Shown piece by piece: positions 1 through 10,313 of a stretch of 64,000 nt of DNA (position 1 is its first letter; the number at the start of each line of letters is the position of its first letter). The stretch spans positions 704,780 to 768,779 of the forward strand of contig NZ_JYNL01000069.1 of the NCBI RefSeq assembly GCF_001044235.1, in the 5' to 3' direction. The position numbers and the translations under genes are program-made. The notes beneath the pieces are model-generated. The model was not told the origin of the DNA, did not search any database, and saw nothing but the letters and a program-made list of their open reading frames with translations. Source of the DNA: Mycolicibacterium chlorophenolicum. GTDB taxonomy: Bacteria; Actinomycetota; Actinomycetes; Mycobacteriales; Mycobacteriaceae.

Positions 1-3000
1 CCCCACTGGGCAGCGTCCCATAGCTCAACGATCCGCCCGACGCGCTCACGGTCGCCGAGGACAGCTGCGTCGAATCGATATCGGTGATCACCACCACCGG
101 CGACACCGTCACCGCGCTACCCGACGTCCCCGCCGCCACCGGCGCCACCACCACCAACGGCGGCACCGCCACCGGCAACCCGAGCACCGTCACCGCAGTA
201 GCCACCGGAAGACTGCTCTGACCCTGGTCATCGGTGACGGTGAACGTCACTGTCTCGATCGCTGCCGAAGACGAGGTGACCGTGATCGACTGCAGCAGTT
301 GTTGATACGCCGCCACCGACGCGGTGCCGGTGAACGTCACCGACCCCGCACCCGGCGTCGTCGTCACCCCACTGGGCAGCGTCCCATAGCTCAGTGATCC
401 GCCCGACGCACTCACCGTCGCCGAGGACAGCTGCGTCGAATCGATATCGGTGATCACCACCACCGGCGACACCGTCACCGCGCTACCCGACGTCCCCGCC
501 GCCACCGGTGTCACGACCACCAGCGGGGCGATGGCCGCAGGGAGTCCCACGGCAGTCACCACGGTCACCGCGGGCACGCTGCTGCCACCCTGGTTGTCGG
601 TAACGGTGAAGGCAACCGAGTTGATGCCGACCTGGCTGCTCGTGAGCGTGACCGACTGCAGCAGTTGTTGATACGCCGCTACCGACGCCGCACCGGTGAA
701 CGTCACCGACCCCGCACCCGCTGTCGCCGTTACCCCGCTGGGCAGCGTCCCGTAGCTCAACGATCCGCCGGACGCACTCACCGTCGCCGAGGACAGCTGC
801 GTCGAATCGATATCGGTGATCACCACCACCGGCGACACCGTCACCGCGCTACCCGACGTCCCCGCCGCCACCGGTGTCACGACCACCAGCGGGGCGATGG
901 CCGCAGGGAGTCCCACGGCAGTCACCACGGTCACCGCGGGCACGCTGCTGCCACCCTGGTTGTCGGTAACGGTGAAGGCAACCGAGTTGATGCCGACCTG
1001 GCTGCTCGTGAGCGTGACCGACTGCAGCAGTTGTTGATACGCCGCTACCGACGCCGCACCGGTGAACGTCACCGACCCCGCACCCGCTGTCGCCGTTACC
1101 CCGCTGGGCAGCGTCCCGTAGCTCAACGATCCGCCGGACGCACTCACCGTCGCCGAGGACAGCTGCGTCGAATCGATGTCGGTGATCACCACCACCGGCG
1201 ACACCGTCACCGGACTGCCCGTCGTGCCGACCGCGACGGGCGCTGTGACGATGAGAGGTGGCGCCGCGACGGGGAGCCCGACGAAGGTGACTGCCGTGCT
1301 CACGGGGATGCTCGTCTCCCCCTGGTCGTCGATCAGGGTGAACGTCACGGTCTTGATGCCGACGTTGGGCGATGTCAGCGTCACGGACTGCAGCACTTGC
1401 TGATACGCCGCCACGGACGCCAGCCCGGTGAAGGTCACTGATCCGCTGCCCACGGTCGCGGTGATGCCTGAAGGGAGGGAACCGTACCCGAGCACATCTC
1501 CGACTGTTGCGTCCTTCACGGCTACCGTGGCTGAGGACATCGTCTGCGAATCGAGGTCGGTGATCGACACGATCGGCGAGACGCGCACCGCGCTTCCGGC
1601 TGTGCCGATCGCCAAGGGAGCGACCACGAGGAGCGGCGGAATGGCGAGTACGACGATGGACGCAAGCCCCGACACGAGGCTTTGCACTCCGCTCTCGTCC
1701 TTGACGCTGATCGAGGCGATGCGGGGCACACCACCTTGCGTCGTGGAGAAGGACACTGCTTTCAGGGCAGCTTCGTACTGAGCAAGGGTGGCTGATCCGG
1801 AGAGCCTCAATGTCTTCGTTGCGGCGTCCCACTGGGCGATGACCGGATTCCCCAGCGGTGCTGTGTAACCGAGCACGTCGCCGCTCTGACCGTTCGTGAG
1901 CGTCACGGCGGCCGACGACAGCTTCGGCGAGTCGGGATCGGTGATGACCGCCGTGGACAGCACCTTGACCGGGTTGGACCCGACGATGTAGGTCGCAGCG
2001 CCGGTGGTCACCACGACGGGCGGCAGTTGAACGATCGGGGTGACGGTGACAGGCACGGTGACGGTGACATCGTCACGCTCGGCGATGCCGATCAGCCGGG
2101 CGAGTGCGTGAAAGATCGCTTCCACCCTGCCGATCGGGCCCCGCAAGTGCTCCGTGCCGTCGCTGATGACGACCTTGAAGCTGTCCTGCAGCGGGGTTCC
2201 GGTGACGACCGATGTCGGCGTGTAGACGAACTGGCCGGTCACCGGATCCCGGAAGACCAGGCCGTGCGCCGGCTGCACGATCGTGTATTTCAATGGGTCG
2301 CCGTTGGGGTCGTAGGCGTGCAGATCGACGAGCACCTGGCCGGTCACGATCTGGTGGCTGTCGATCGGGCCGTAGACCGGTGACTCGTTGAAGAAGGTGT
2401 GAACGATCTGCCGGCGAACCCACGCCAGGAGCGCGTCGAACCATGGCGCGGTGGCCGGTGCGTGCGGGTCGACGAACGGCGACACGACTCCGGATACCAG
2501 CGCGGTCATCACGTTGACGGTCTCTGTGTTCTCCCCTGCCGGGGTCGCCGAGGCCATGGGGACGGCCGCGGCCCGTGCCGGTGTCAGCGTCATCAGCACC
2601 GGATGCGCATCGCTCAGCCCGGGGTCCTCGTCCTGCGTGCCGCGAGCCGAGGCCGTGAGGCCAGGTTCGGCGGGGTCGTCGTCCGTCGGGGCGGAGACGC
2701 CCTCCGACACCGCGTCGGGCTCCGGCCCGGACGCGGCTGCGTCGCCGACCGACGTGGCGCGATCGGGGGCACCGGACGGTGCGGTCGGTACCGACGGGCT
2801 GACATCTGGATGCCCCCCGTCGTCCGACTCGGTGCTCGGCGTTTCGACGACGGGAGATTCGGTGACCGGGGCGTCGGTGACCGAATCATCCGTCGACTCG
2901 CTGCTTTCGGCGTCGGAGTCGGTGACCGACTCTTCCGACGGCTCGCTGGTGTCGGCCGGGGACCCGGTGTCCGGGTCGCCCGCTTCGTCTGCAGCGTCCG

Positions 3001-3412
3001 TGTCATCGTGCCCGGCTGTCCCGGTGTGATCGGTGTCGGATTGCTCCCCTCTGGAGGAGGTCTGTGCGTCGCGCCTGTCGGTGGAGTCCGCGTCATCGGA
3101 ACTCGTGCGCGTGGAGGTGTCGGCACCTCCCGGCCCGGCGCCGGTGTCGTTGTCGGACTTCGGCCCCGACGAGGTGGCCGATGACTCGGTGTCGGCGTAC
3201 GCGATGCCCGACGCGTGCGCGATCGCGAACCCGACCCCCAGCGAGACAGCGAGCGCCCCCACCCTGCCGATCGGCAGGCCGTACTTCGGCGCGACCCTGC
3301 GCGCATGTTTGGTGGAGGCGCCGCCCAGCAGGTGCCTGGCCGCCCAGAAATCCTGTTCAGGGCACGCGCTGTCCTTGCGGGCGGCGCGATGACGGGCGGG
3401 GGTTGCACACAT
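1..3412 (-). CDS. Secreted Ig-like repeat protein, 3' end outside window
   Basis: About 1,137 codons are present and the frame stays open to the left edge, so the gene is partial. GGAGGA lies just upstream of the chosen ATG at 3412. Residues 1-46 form a basic N-region, about 47-73 a hydrophobic signal segment ending AYA, and the next 200 or so residues an acidic Ser/Thr/Asp-rich linker of low complexity. A cadherin/Ig-like module follows, recognisable by NGDPLKY and TGQFVYTP. After it come roughly 122-residue repeats, each with ITDIDS..LSSATV, a YGTLPSGV turn, SVTFTGAASVAAYQQ and an SVTLTS strand. This composition fits large surface or secreted adhesin-like proteins of environmental mycobacteria. 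No catalytic motif is visible. The function is inferred only as extracellular structure or adhesion. Confidence 0.85.
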   Translation of the reverse strand, partial: MCATPARHRAARKDSACPEQDFWAARHLLGGASTKHARRVAPKYGLPIGRVGALAVSLGVGFAIAHASGIAYADTESSATSSGPKSDNDTGAGPGGADTSTRTSSDDADSTDRRDAQTSSRGEQSDTDHTGTAGHDDTDAADEAGDPDTGSPADTSEPSEESVTDSDAESSESTDDSVTDAPVTESPVVETPSTESDDGGHPDVSPSVPTAPSGAPDRATSVGDAAASGPEPDAVSEGVSAPTDDDPAEPGLTASARGTQDEDPGLSDAHPVLMTLTPARAAAVPMASATPAGENTETVNVMTALVSGVVSPFVDPHAPATAPWFDALLAWVRRQIVHTFFNESPVYGPIDSHQIVTGQVLVDLHAYDPNGDPLKYTIVQPAHGLVFRDPVTGQFVYTPTSVVTGTPLQDSFKVVISDGTEHLRGPIGRVEAIFHALARLIGIAERDDVTVTVPVTVTPIVQLPPVVVTTGAATYIVGSNPVKVLSTAVITDPDSPKLSSAAVTLTNGQSGDVLGYTAPLGNPVIAQWDAATKTLRLSGSATLAQYEAALKAVSFSTTQGGVPRIASISVKDESGVQSLVSGLASIVVLAIPPLLVVAPLAIGTAGSAVRVSPIVSITDLDSQTMSSATVAVKDATVGDVLGYGSLPSGITATVGSGSVTFTGLASVAAYQQVLQSVTLTSPNVGIKTVTFTLIDDQGETSIPVSTAVTFVGLPVAAPPLIVTAPVAVGTTGSPVTVSPVVVITDIDSTQLSSATVSASGGSLSYGTLPSGVTATAGAGSVTFTGAASVAAYQQLLQSVTLTSSQVGINSVAFTVTDNQGGSSVPAVTVVTAVGLPAAIAPLVVVTPVAAGTSGSAVTVSPVVVITDIDSTQLSSATVSASGGSLSYGTLPSGVTATAGAGSVTFTGAASVAAYQQLLQSVTLTSSQVGINSVAFTVTDNQGGSSVPAVTVVTAVGLPAAIAPLVVVTPVAAGTSGSAVTVSPVVVITDIDSTQLSSATVSASGGSLSYGTLPSGVTTTPGAGSVTFTGTASVAAYQQLLQSITVTSSSAAIETVTFTVTDDQGQSSLPVATAVTVLGLPVAVPPLVVVAPVAAGTSGSAVTVSPVVVITDIDSTQLSSATVSASGGSLSYGTLPSG
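84..1559 (-). repeat. Tandem 366-bp (122-aa) repeats in the Ig-like gene
   Basis: The same landmark (GTGATCACCACC on the plus strand) recurs at 84, 450, 816 and 1182, exactly 366 bp apart; a diverged unit starts at 1560, 378 bp on. Units 450-815 and 816-1181 are identical apart from about one base near the end. The unit at 84 and those beyond 1182 are more diverged. Because 366 is a multiple of three, gain or loss of a unit keeps the frame. The 12 extra bases in the older unit encode a GDVLGY-type insertion. Confidence 0.95.
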
Positions 3413-4103
3413 ACCGGTCCTCCATTTGCTGCGTGCTGGTCCCCCCCGGGTTTCTACGCACATGGTGAAATGCAGCACGAGCAGCAACAGGCGATGTCTG
3501 GACAGAAGTCAACCCGCCTCGCGCGTGCGCGAGCAATCGCAGAACCATCGCCGCCCCCGACAACTATCTGACTCATGCTGGTTAGCTGAACGCACGCGCG
3601 AGTTCGGTAATGAACGCTCAGCTAGGAAGAGGGTAGGTCACAAGGGTGATCAAGATCACGGGATTGCGGCAAATATTTGCGGCCGCAAATAATGGCAGTC
3701 GGGTGGCGTTCGAGATTGCTGGCAAGTTCCCAGATCACACACTGGAAAGGCGCCAGGAGACGAATCGGCGTTGGCGAAAAATTATTCGTGAGAAGGGAGC
3801 GAAAGCGCGCGCTGCCGACCACTTCCGTCCTTGTCAGCGAACCATCGCCGATACCGCATGATCGAACAGACAGTCAGGAAGGTGGCTGACCATCTGCATC
3901 TCTGCGCGCTCACCCACTGTTGCTTGATCTACCACGGCGGGCTGACCAGCGCGTAGCTGAGGAACGCCTGCGAGTCGCGCAGGCCCATCGATCGCGATGC
4001 CGGCTTGCCGTCGATCCGCGCGACACGTCTGAGGCCTTGACGCAGGCACGCGCCTCGGAGCCATTTGCGGAGCGTCGCGCGGCACATCGCGACCGCGCTG
4101 ACG
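3413..4103. other. 690-bp intergenic region, no gene recognised
   Basis: This is the upstream region of the Ig-like gene and the downstream region of the oxidoreductase. Short open frames here lack protein-like composition. The only structure seen is the palindrome cluster at 3646-3691, annotated separately. The stretch is noticeably richer in A/T than its neighbours, as expected for a regulatory region. Confidence 0.6.
3646..3691. promoter_or_regulatory. Palindrome cluster, CRP-like site plus overlapping palindromes
   Basis: GTGATCAAGATCAC at 3646-3659 has the GTGA-N6-TCAC arrangement of Crp/Cmr-type sites. Ten bases later GCAAATATTTGC (3669-3680) and the 18-bp perfect palindrome TATTTGCGGCCGCAAATA (3674-3691) overlap, giving three copies of a TTTGCGGC-like half-site. 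The cluster lies 230-280 bp upstream of the Ig-like gene, the only gene reading away from it. Operator function is inferred. Confidence 0.45.
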
Positions 4104-5096
4104 TCAGCTCAGTGCGGGGATGATTTCTTTCTCGAACGCTTCGACACCCGAGCGGTCGTACGCGGCCTCCGGGAAGTAGCAGATGATGTAGTCGCAGCCG
4201 AGGTCACGCAGCTTCTGCAATGCTTCGATGATTTGCTCAGGGGTACCACTGCCGGCCGCCGGCGAGCTCATCGAGTTCAGCATCGCGTCGGCTGCCGCGT
4301 CGCCCGTCAGCGCCCGGATTCGCGATCGCACACCGTTCAGGCGGTCCTGGACGTCGGCCTCGCTCGAGCCCACGACGACGTTGATGTTGGCCGACCGAAC
4401 GATGGCCCCGAAGTCGGTGCCGACGTCGCGGCAATGGGCGGCGAGCACCTGCGATTTGTGGGCGAAGCCCTCCGGCTCCGACGTGAAATTGGTGTACTGG
4501 GCGTACTTCGCCGCGATACGCAGGGTGACTTTCTCACCACCACCGGCGACCCACAGCGGGATACCGCCCTTCTGCAGAGGTCGCGGCTCGACGATGGCCC
4601 CGTCCACCTGATAGTGCTTGCCCTCGAAACTGACGACGCCCTCTCGCCACGCGTCTCCCATGATCTGGACGCCCTCGTCGAGGCGGGCCAGCCGGACGCC
4701 GGCCGAGGGAAACCCGTATCCGTATGCCCGCCACTCGTGTTCGTACCAACCGCCACCGATGCCCATCTGAATTCGACCACCGGAGATGAGGTCGCAGGTC
4801 GCGGCGACCTTGGCCAGGTACACCGGGTTGCGGTAACTCATCGCGGTACACATCTGCCCCAGCTTGATACGCGACGTAGTCGCGGCGTAGGCAGCCATCA
4901 GCGACCACGCCTCGTGCGTTGCCTCCTTGGTCGGCATGGGAACGGTGTGGAAGTGGTCGTATACCCACAGGGAGTCCCAGATCCCGCCGTCGTCGGCGTA
5001 GGACGCCAGGTCGCGCATCACCCCCCACTGCTCACCGGGGTCGATTCCGACCAGATCGAGTCGCCAGCCTTGCGGGATGAACAGTCCGAAGCGCAT
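4104..5096 (-). CDS. LLM-class F420-dependent oxidoreductase
   Basis: 330 aa. Luciferase-like TIM-barrel protein: N-terminal MRFGLFIPQGW, then WDSLWVYDHFH, a GQMCTAMSYRNP segment, the GRIQMGIGGGWYEHEW signature and a C-terminal TPEQIIEALQKL helix, all typical of actinobacterial coenzyme-F420 LLM oxidoreductases. The start was placed at the family-typical MRFGLF; the frame stays open further upstream, but that sequence does not look protein-like. It lies 55 bp downstream of the GlxA-like regulator on the same strand and may be co-transcribed with it. Substrate unknown; F420 rather than FMN use is inferred from the family. Confidence 0.9.
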   Translation of the reverse strand: MRFGLFIPQGWRLDLVGIDPGEQWGVMRDLASYADDGGIWDSLWVYDHFHTVPMPTKEATHEAWSLMAAYAATTSRIKLGQMCTAMSYRNPVYLAKVAATCDLISGGRIQMGIGGGWYEHEWRAYGYGFPSAGVRLARLDEGVQIMGDAWREGVVSFEGKHYQVDGAIVEPRPLQKGGIPLWVAGGGEKVTLRIAAKYAQYTNFTSEPEGFAHKSQVLAAHCRDVGTDFGAIVRSANINVVVGSSEADVQDRLNGVRSRIRALTGDAAADAMLNSMSSPAAGSGTPEQIIEALQKLRDLGCDYIICYFPEAAYDRSGVEAFEKEIIPALS

Positions 5097-5151
5097 GACC
5101 TCGACTCTAGGCCCGCGGATCACCGCCCGGGTGGAAGGCCGAGGCCGCCTG

Positions 5152-6126
5152 TCACTGTGCCGGGCGGCCGGCGAAGCAGGACCGGTAGTCACTCGGCGTC
5201 GTCTGCATCTGTCGCACGAAGTGGTAGCGAAAAGTGACCGGCGACTCGAAACCGACGCGGGCGCCGACCTGTTCGATCGAGAGGGAGGACGCCTCGAGCA
5301 GCGGCAGGCTCGCCTGTACGCGTTGCTCGATGAGCCACCGGATCGGGGTGGTTCCGGTGGCCTTGGCGAACTGGCGAAGGAAACTACGCCGCGACATCGC
5401 ACACTGCGCGGCCAGTTCGTCAAGGGTGATCGGCGCGTCGAGATGCTCCAGCGCCCAGGCCATTCCCGCGGCGATACGGCCGTCGTCGGTGGCTTCGGGT
5501 ACCGGCATCTCGATGTACTGCGCCTGACCGCCCGCGCGATGAGGGGCGATCACCAGCCGCCGCGCCACGTCGTTGGCGACGCTGACCCCGTGATCGGATC
5601 GCACGATGTGCAGACATAGATCCAGACCGGCGGCGCAGCCGGCGCTGGTCAGCACCCTTCCGTTGTCGACATAGAGAGGCGCGCGGTCGATCGTGATGTC
5701 CGGATAGCGCGCCTGCAGGGCGTCGGCATAGATCCAGTGCGTGGTGGCCGCGCGGCCGTCCAGGACGCCCGCGGCGGCCAGCGCGAACGCACCCGAGCAG
5801 ATCGACACCAGCCGGGCCGCCCGACGATCCGCCGCCCGGATCGCCTCGATGAGCGCCGGGGAGACCGGTTCGTCGATGTCGCGCACGCTCGGGATCACCA
5901 CCGTGTCCGCATCGGCCAGCGCTTCCAGCCCGTACGACGTGTGCACCGTCGCGCCGCCGAGCAGTCGCACCTCGGGCGTCTCGGCGCACAACCGCACCGA
6001 GTACCACGGACGGGCGATGCCCGCGGAGAACAGCGGGGACAGCTCTGTCATACCGAAGATCTCGGCGGCCAATCCTGATTCGAAACCGGTCATGCCGTCA
6101 TAGGCGAGGATCGCGACGGTGTGCAT
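5152..6126 (-). CDS. GlxA-like AraC-family transcriptional regulator
   Basis: 324 aa with two domains. Residues 1 to about 190 form a DJ-1/PfpI-like domain with the nucleophile-elbow Cys in SICSGAFALAAAG and the following ATTHW motif. Residues from about 215 form an AraC HTH pair (LAAQCAMSRRSFLRQFAKATG and VGARVGFESPVTFRYHF). Such proteins are usually cytoplasmic activators responding to amine or amino-acid-like ligands. A 10-bp inverted repeat lies 15-40 bp upstream of its ATG. The downstream LLM oxidoreductase is the most likely partner; the divergent PPOX gene is the alternative target. Confidence 0.92.
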   Translation of the reverse strand: MHTVAILAYDGMTGFESGLAAEIFGMTELSPLFSAGIARPWYSVRLCAETPEVRLLGGATVHTSYGLEALADADTVVIPSVRDIDEPVSPALIEAIRAADRRAARLVSICSGAFALAAAGVLDGRAATTHWIYADALQARYPDITIDRAPLYVDNGRVLTSAGCAAGLDLCLHIVRSDHGVSVANDVARRLVIAPHRAGGQAQYIEMPVPEATDDGRIAAGMAWALEHLDAPITLDELAAQCAMSRRSFLRQFAKATGTTPIRWLIEQRVQASLPLLEASSLSIEQVGARVGFESPVTFRYHFVRQMQTTPSDYRSCFAGRPAQ

Positions 6127-6141
6127 GGCACTATCCTAACG

Positions 6142-6165
6142 AACAGTGGCCTCAGGGCCACTGTT
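6142..6165. promoter_or_regulatory. Inverted repeat upstream of GlxA-like regulator
   Basis: AACAGTGGCC-TCAG-GGCCACTGTT is a perfect 10-bp inverted repeat with a 4-nt spacer, 16 bp upstream of the regulator ATG in the divergent space before the PPOX gene. It could be the regulator's own operator or a hairpin in its 5' leader; no U-tract follows on either strand. Confidence 0.45.
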
Positions 6166-6362
6166 GCGACGGACGTCGGTCGGGCAGCATCGAGACATGC
6201 TGTACACGAGACGCCGCCGGAAGATGTTTCGCCACAATGTCTTTTGCGTTCTGCGTGACGTTCTGGCCGGTGTCCATTCGGCTCATGGAGTGGCGCACGG
6301 CGTCACCCCACCTCGGGACTCAGCGGCCCGGGAACGTCGGACCCCGCGCCTACCCTGAGGCC

Positions 6363-6788
6363 ATGGCCCTATCGAAAGACGAACGCGAGCACTTCCTGGC
6401 CGAGCCGCACGTCGCGGCGCTGTCGGTGTCCGCCGGTGACACCCGCGGACCCCTGACCGTGCCTATCTGGTACCAGTACAGTCCCGGCGGCGAGCCGTGG
6501 CTGCTCACCGGTGTCGACTCGCGCAAGGCCCGGCAGATCGAGGAGAAGGGATTCTTCTCGTTGATGGTCGAGCGCGTCGAGCCCACCACCCGCTACGTCG
6601 CCGTCGACGGCGCGGTGAGCCGGATCGAGCCCGGCACCGACGAGCAGTTGGTCGAGATGACCCACCGCTATCTCAGCGGCGAAGGCGCCGAACGGTACCT
6701 TCAGTTCGCCCGCGAGAACCTCGGCGCGAACGTCGCGATCTTCATGCAACCGCAGCACTGGCTGTCGTCGGACATGGGCTCGTTCTGA
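6363..6788 (+). CDS. PPOX-class (pyridoxamine oxidase fold) F420/flavin-binding protein
   Basis: 141 aa split beta-barrel protein. It has FLAEPHVAALSVSAGD, PLTVPIWYQYSPGGEPWLL and TGVDSRKARQI, the order seen in mycobacterial PPOX-class enzymes and F420-binding relatives. The frame is open from 6237, but ATG at 6363 starts the family-typical MALSKDER. The gene is convergent with fadB, with a strong hairpin between them. Exact cofactor and substrate cannot be read from the sequence. Confidence 0.87.
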   Translation: MALSKDEREHFLAEPHVAALSVSAGDTRGPLTVPIWYQYSPGGEPWLLTGVDSRKARQIEEKGFFSLMVERVEPTTRYVAVDGAVSRIEPGTDEQLVEMTHRYLSGEGAERYLQFARENLGANVAIFMQPQHWLSSDMGSF

Positions 6789-6800
6789 CCCGACAACGCA

Positions 6801-6835
6801 GAATCCCCCGGAACCATTGCGATTCCGGGGGATTC
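6801..6835. terminator. Bidirectional hairpin between PPOX gene and fadB
   Basis: Perfect 13-bp inverted repeat, GAATCCCCCGGAA (6801-6813) and TTCCGGGGGATTC (6823-6835), with a 9-nt loop, between two convergent stop codons. No U-tract is present, which is common for mycobacterial terminators. Confidence 0.8.
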
Positions 6836-6845
6836 CGAGCGATGA

Positions 6846-8993
6846 CTAGCTGGTCAGCGACGACGGCGGGGTGAACCGCTCGCCGTACTTGGCCGCCAGT
6901 TCCTTGGCGCGGGCGACGAAGGCCTCCTTGCCGACACCGCCGGCTCCCTGGTAGCCGACGATGAACTGCGCCGAACCACCGGTGTAGGGCGGATAGCCGA
7001 TACCCATGATCGAGCCGATGTTCGCGTCGGCGGTCGAGGTGAGAACGCCCTCGTCCAGGCACTTCTGGGTCTCGAGTGCCTCGGCGAACAGCATCCGGTC
7101 GATCATGTCCTGCAAGGGGATGTCTGCCTTGCCCGACCCGAAGGTGTCAGCCAGTCCCTCCCACAGGCCGGCGCGCTTGCCGTCGACGTACTCGTAGAAG
7201 CCCGCGCCCTTCAGGCGCGACGGACGGCCGATCTCGATCATCTTGTTCACGACGCCCTCGGCCGGGTGCGGCTCGTAAGTTCCGCCCGCGGCCTCGGTCG
7301 CCTTGCGGGTCTCGGTCGCGATCTTCTGCATGAGCTCGAGGTTGAGCTCGTCGGACAGCTGCAGCGGCGCCGCCGGGTAGCCGGCCTGCGAACCGGCCTG
7401 CTCGATGCTGGCCGGAGCGACACCCTCACCCAGCATCGCCAGCGCCTCGTTGACGAAGGTGCCGATGACACGGCTGGTGAAGAAACCGCGGCTGTCGTTG
7501 ACCACGATCGGTGTCTTGCCGATGGCCAGCGTGTAGTCGAACACCCGGGCCAGGGCCTCGTCAGAGGTCTTCTCGCCCTTGATGATCTCGACCAGCGGCA
7601 TCTTGTCGACCGGAGAGAAGAAGTGGATGCCGATGAAGTCCTCCTGGCGCTTCACGCCGGAGGCGAGACCCGTGATCGGCAGCGTGGAGGTGTTGGAACC
7701 CAGCAGTGCGTTGGGCTCGACGATGTCCTCGATCTCCTGGAACACCTTGTGCTTGAGTTCCTGGTTCTCGAAGACGGCCTCGACGACGAAATCGACACCC
7801 TTGAGGTCGGCCGGATCGGCGGTCGGGGTGATGCGGGCCAGCAGCGCGTCGGACTTCTCCTTCGTCGTGCGGCCCCGCTCGAGCGCCTTGGCTTCCAGCT
7901 TCTCCGAGTAGTTCTTGCCCTTGTCGGCGGCTTCCTGCGAAACATCCTTGAGCACAACGTCATACCCGGCCTTGGCCGAGACGTAGGCGATTCCGGCGCC
8001 CATCATGCCCGCGCCGAGGACGCCGATCTTGTTGATCTTGACCGGCTCGATGCCGTCGGGACGTGACGCGCCGCCGTTGATGGCCTGCAAGTCGAGGAAG
8101 AACGCCTGGATCATGTTCTTCGCGGTCTGACCCGTCACCAGCGAGGTGAAGTAACGGCTCTCGATCCTGGTGGCGGTGTCGAAATCCACCTGGGCACCCT
8201 CGACGGCGGCGTCGAGGATCGCCCGCGGCGCCGGCATCGGCGCACCCTTGAGCTGCTTGCGCAGCAGCGCGGGGAACGACGGCAGGATGGCCGCGAGCGC
8301 CGGGTGCGACGGGGTGCCGCCGGGCATCTTGTAGCCCTTCTGGTCCCACGGCTGGGTGTGCGCCTCGGGATTCGCCTTGATCCACGCCTTGGCGGCGGGC
8401 ACCAATTCGTCGGTGCTGCCGACCAGTTCGTCGACCAAGCCGATCTCCTTGGCCTTGCCCGGCTTGAAGCGGGTGCCCTGGCTCAGGATCTCCATGAAGG
8501 CCTTCTGGATGCCGAACATCCGGACCGTGCGGGCGACGCCGCCGCCACCGGGCAGCAGACCCAGGGTGACCTCAGGCAGGCCGATGACGACTCCCTTGAC
8601 GTCGGCCGCGATGCGGTGATGACACGCCAGTGCGATCTCCAGGCCGCCGCCGAGGGCGGCGCCGTTGATCGCCGCGACGACGGGCACTCCGAGCGTCTCC
8701 AGCGTGCGCAGGTCGGCCTTGATGAACTCGACCTCGGCGAACGACTCGGCGGCGTTCTCCGGGCCGACCTTCATCATGCCCTTGAGGTCACCGCCGGCGA
8801 AGAAGGTCTTCTTCGCGCTGGCGATCACCACGCCGGTGATCGAATCCTTTTCCTGCACAAGCCGTTCGACGGCGTTGTGCATGGACTCCTTGTAGTGCTC
8901 GTTCATCACGTTGGCCGAGCCCGTCGGGTCGTCCAGCGTCAGGGTGACGATGCCGTCGGCGTCTTTGTCCCACTGAATGGTGTTCTCTGCCAT
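6846..8993 (-). CDS. fadB: Fatty oxidation multifunctional protein FadB (enoyl-CoA hydratase/3-hydroxyacyl-CoA dehydrogenase)
   Basis: 715 aa, close to the roughly 720 aa of mycobacterial FadB. Residues 1-190 are a crotonase domain (KKTFFAGGDLKGM, NGAALGGGLEIALACHHR). From about residue 330 comes an NAD-binding 3-hydroxyacyl-CoA dehydrogenase domain with IGVLGAGMMGAGIAYVSA and the catalytic-His segment GIHFFSPVDKMPLVEI, then the C-terminal dehydrogenase domain (FVNEALAMLGEGV). It hydrates trans-2-enoyl-CoA and oxidises 3-hydroxyacyl-CoA, as alpha subunit of the trifunctional complex with FadA. It starts 14 bp after the fadA stop, so the pair is an operon. ATG at 8993 precedes the conserved MAENTIQW. 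Confidence 0.96.
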   Translation of the reverse strand: MAENTIQWDKDADGIVTLTLDDPTGSANVMNEHYKESMHNAVERLVQEKDSITGVVIASAKKTFFAGGDLKGMMKVGPENAAESFAEVEFIKADLRTLETLGVPVVAAINGAALGGGLEIALACHHRIAADVKGVVIGLPEVTLGLLPGGGGVARTVRMFGIQKAFMEILSQGTRFKPGKAKEIGLVDELVGSTDELVPAAKAWIKANPEAHTQPWDQKGYKMPGGTPSHPALAAILPSFPALLRKQLKGAPMPAPRAILDAAVEGAQVDFDTATRIESRYFTSLVTGQTAKNMIQAFFLDLQAINGGASRPDGIEPVKINKIGVLGAGMMGAGIAYVSAKAGYDVVLKDVSQEAADKGKNYSEKLEAKALERGRTTKEKSDALLARITPTADPADLKGVDFVVEAVFENQELKHKVFQEIEDIVEPNALLGSNTSTLPITGLASGVKRQEDFIGIHFFSPVDKMPLVEIIKGEKTSDEALARVFDYTLAIGKTPIVVNDSRGFFTSRVIGTFVNEALAMLGEGVAPASIEQAGSQAGYPAAPLQLSDELNLELMQKIATETRKATEAAGGTYEPHPAEGVVNKMIEIGRPSRLKGAGFYEYVDGKRAGLWEGLADTFGSGKADIPLQDMIDRMLFAEALETQKCLDEGVLTSTADANIGSIMGIGYPPYTGGSAQFIVGYQGAGGVGKEAFVARAKELAAKYGERFTPPSSLTS

Positions 8994-9007
8994 GGTTCTC
9001 AGGCCTC

Positions 9008-10219
<1,212 letters not shown>

Positions 10220-10313
10220 GTGCTCTCCAGGTCCTGTTCAGGTTGGGGGCCGCGGTGGTCCCATGACGGGACCCGCGGGGAGGCTGCTCCTCTAGCGGCA
10301 TGCTAGCAGCCTC

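Noticed and set aside
665..1441. Arg/His-rich plus-strand open frames over the Ig-like gene
   Set aside because: They are out-of-frame shadows of the repeat gene; composition is G+C-driven and the minus-strand frame has the signal peptide, RBS and repeat domains.
5097..5423. Upstream extension of the LLM oxidoreductase
   Set aside because: It overlaps the GlxA-like coding region on the same strand and lacks family similarity before MRFGLF.
7266..8066. Long plus-strand frames opposite fadB and fadA
   Set aside because: Antisense shadows typical of high-G+C DNA; no RBS, and the opposite strand encodes full-length known enzymes.
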